A program made the translations under genes and the position numbers. From Pseudomonas cavernicola (GTDB lineage Bacteria; Pseudomonadota; Gammaproteobacteria; Pseudomonadales; Pseudomonadaceae): a stretch of 64,000 nt of DNA. Positions 63,621-64,000 of this stretch are shown one piece after another. The notes under the pieces were generated by a model, which did not search any database, was not told the DNA's origin, and saw only the letters and a list, made by a program, of their open reading frames with translations. Position 1 is the first letter of the stretch. Every line of letters begins with the position of its first letter. The DNA lies in assembly GCF_003596405.1 (NCBI RefSeq), contig NZ_QYUR01000002.1, positions 2,916,140 through 2,980,139 of the forward strand, written 5' to 3'.

Positions 63621-64000
63621 TCACTCCGCGTCTGCTGCAAGTTGGCGCAGTACGTCGATGGCGCGTTCGCCATCGGCCTGTGCGACGAACAGATGGTCGT
63701 GGTAGTAACCGGCGATCACGTTGCAACTGATGCCGGCCATGGCCAGCGCGGTGGCGAAGGCGGCGGTCAGGCCCACGGCGCTGAGCGCCGAATGCACGGT
63801 AAGGGTGATCCAGGCGGCGATATAGTCGAACGGCAAGCCGAGGCGCTCGGCCTGCTGCCGTTGGAGAATCACCGTCAGCCCCTCGCGTTCGCGAAAGCTG
63901 CCCAGTACTTGAACCCCCGCCAACAGGTTTTCGTCGTTAACGCTGCAAAATACATAGTCGCCGGCGTTCAGTTGCGGGCTCATGCTGCGCAGCAGATGGG
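63621..64000 (-). CDS. ACT-domain protein, inverted copy, cut by the window end
   Basis: Same sequence as 48064-48443; the first seven codons lie beyond the window. Spacing to the argO copy (5 bp) is preserved. Confidence 0.85.
   Translation of the reverse strand, partial: HLLRSMSPQLNAGDYVFCSVNDENLLAGVQVLGSFREREGLTVILQRQQAERLGLPFDYIAAWITLTVHSALSAVGLTAAFATALAMAGISCNVIAGYYHDHLFVAQADGERAIDVLRQLAADAE

Larger units (their letters stand above)
56160..64000 (-). repeat. Right arm of the inverted duplication
   Basis: Reverse complement of 48064-55920 with 16 deleted bases and no insertion noticed. I accounted for each: 4 in bifA, 1 in the GTAGGGTGG repeat, 2 at the imelysin 3' end, 2 between imelysin and DUF1111 (one of them T8 to T7 in the terminator), and 7 in the 212-bp DUF1111 fragment. 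The arm runs off the window. Confidence 0.95.

Noticed and set aside
1..64000. tRNA, rRNA, prophage or transposase genes
   Set aside because: I saw no cloverleaf-like segments, rRNA motifs, phage structural genes or transposase reading frames in the window.

Overview
The window looks like a chromosomal segment of a Pseudomonas species. It is GC-rich, and gene after gene (amino-acid chemoreceptor, purU, mvaT, sbcB, a MoxR/DUF58 block, pyk, a SadC-type GGDEF gene, class I fumarase, olsBA, xenB, argP/argO, sodB, bifA, lemA, imelysin) follows the order I remember for the PA4309-PA4371 part of Pseudomonas aeruginosa PAO1. That comparison is from memory. Family names come from motifs read in the translations; no search was run.

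Layout. 1-5.5 kb: a copper/silver resistance patch, holding the 3' end of a CusA-type RND pump gene, a CusF-like chaperone, an Asp-box lipoprotein, an ICMT-like membrane methyltransferase, a very Met-rich small protein, a CopG-like DUF411 protein and a broken second cusA fragment. 5.5-6.3 kb is gene-poor. 6.3-13.7 kb: a HerA/DUF853 ATPase, a PctA-like chemoreceptor, purU, mvaT and sbcB. 13.9-21.8 kb: a tightly overlapping run of membrane proteins (RDD, SpoIIM, DUF4129, DUF4350) with a MoxR ATPase and a DUF58 protein. 21.9-34.9 kb: PilZ, small envelope lipoproteins, pyruvate kinase, an enoyl-CoA hydratase, a ferredoxin reductase, a diguanylate cyclase, fumarase, a PfpI protein, phospholipase D and YceI. 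35-47 kb: a serine hydrolase, ornithine-lipid synthesis (olsB-olsA), AcpH, an ArsR/MFS/XenB cluster and oxidoreductases. 47-56.1 kb: argP, an ACT protein, argO, sodB, bifA, GIDE/lemA and imelysin, ending in a truncated di-haem DUF1111 gene.

The most striking structure is a huge inverted duplication. Everything from about 48064 to 55920 is repeated in reverse orientation from 56160 to the window end, around a central spacer of about 239 bp. The reverse arm differs by 16 missing bases, mostly from homopolymers and short runs, crowded toward the centre. They break the second bifA and the 3' end of the second imelysin gene, and the first DUF1111 gene is cut off at the apex. This pattern fits a fold-back (hairpin) read or assembly artefact better than a real 16-kb palindrome, although a real inverted duplication is not excluded.

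Themes that connect genes: copper handling at the left end; cyclic-di-GMP signalling (SadC-like cyclase, BifA-like phosphodiesterase, PilZ receptor); the uncharacterised MoxR membrane operon; iron uptake (imelysin plus DUF1111 behind a possible Fur site). Several families of short palindromic intergenic repeats are scattered through the chromosome, including a MITE-like insertion inside the terminator of xenB.
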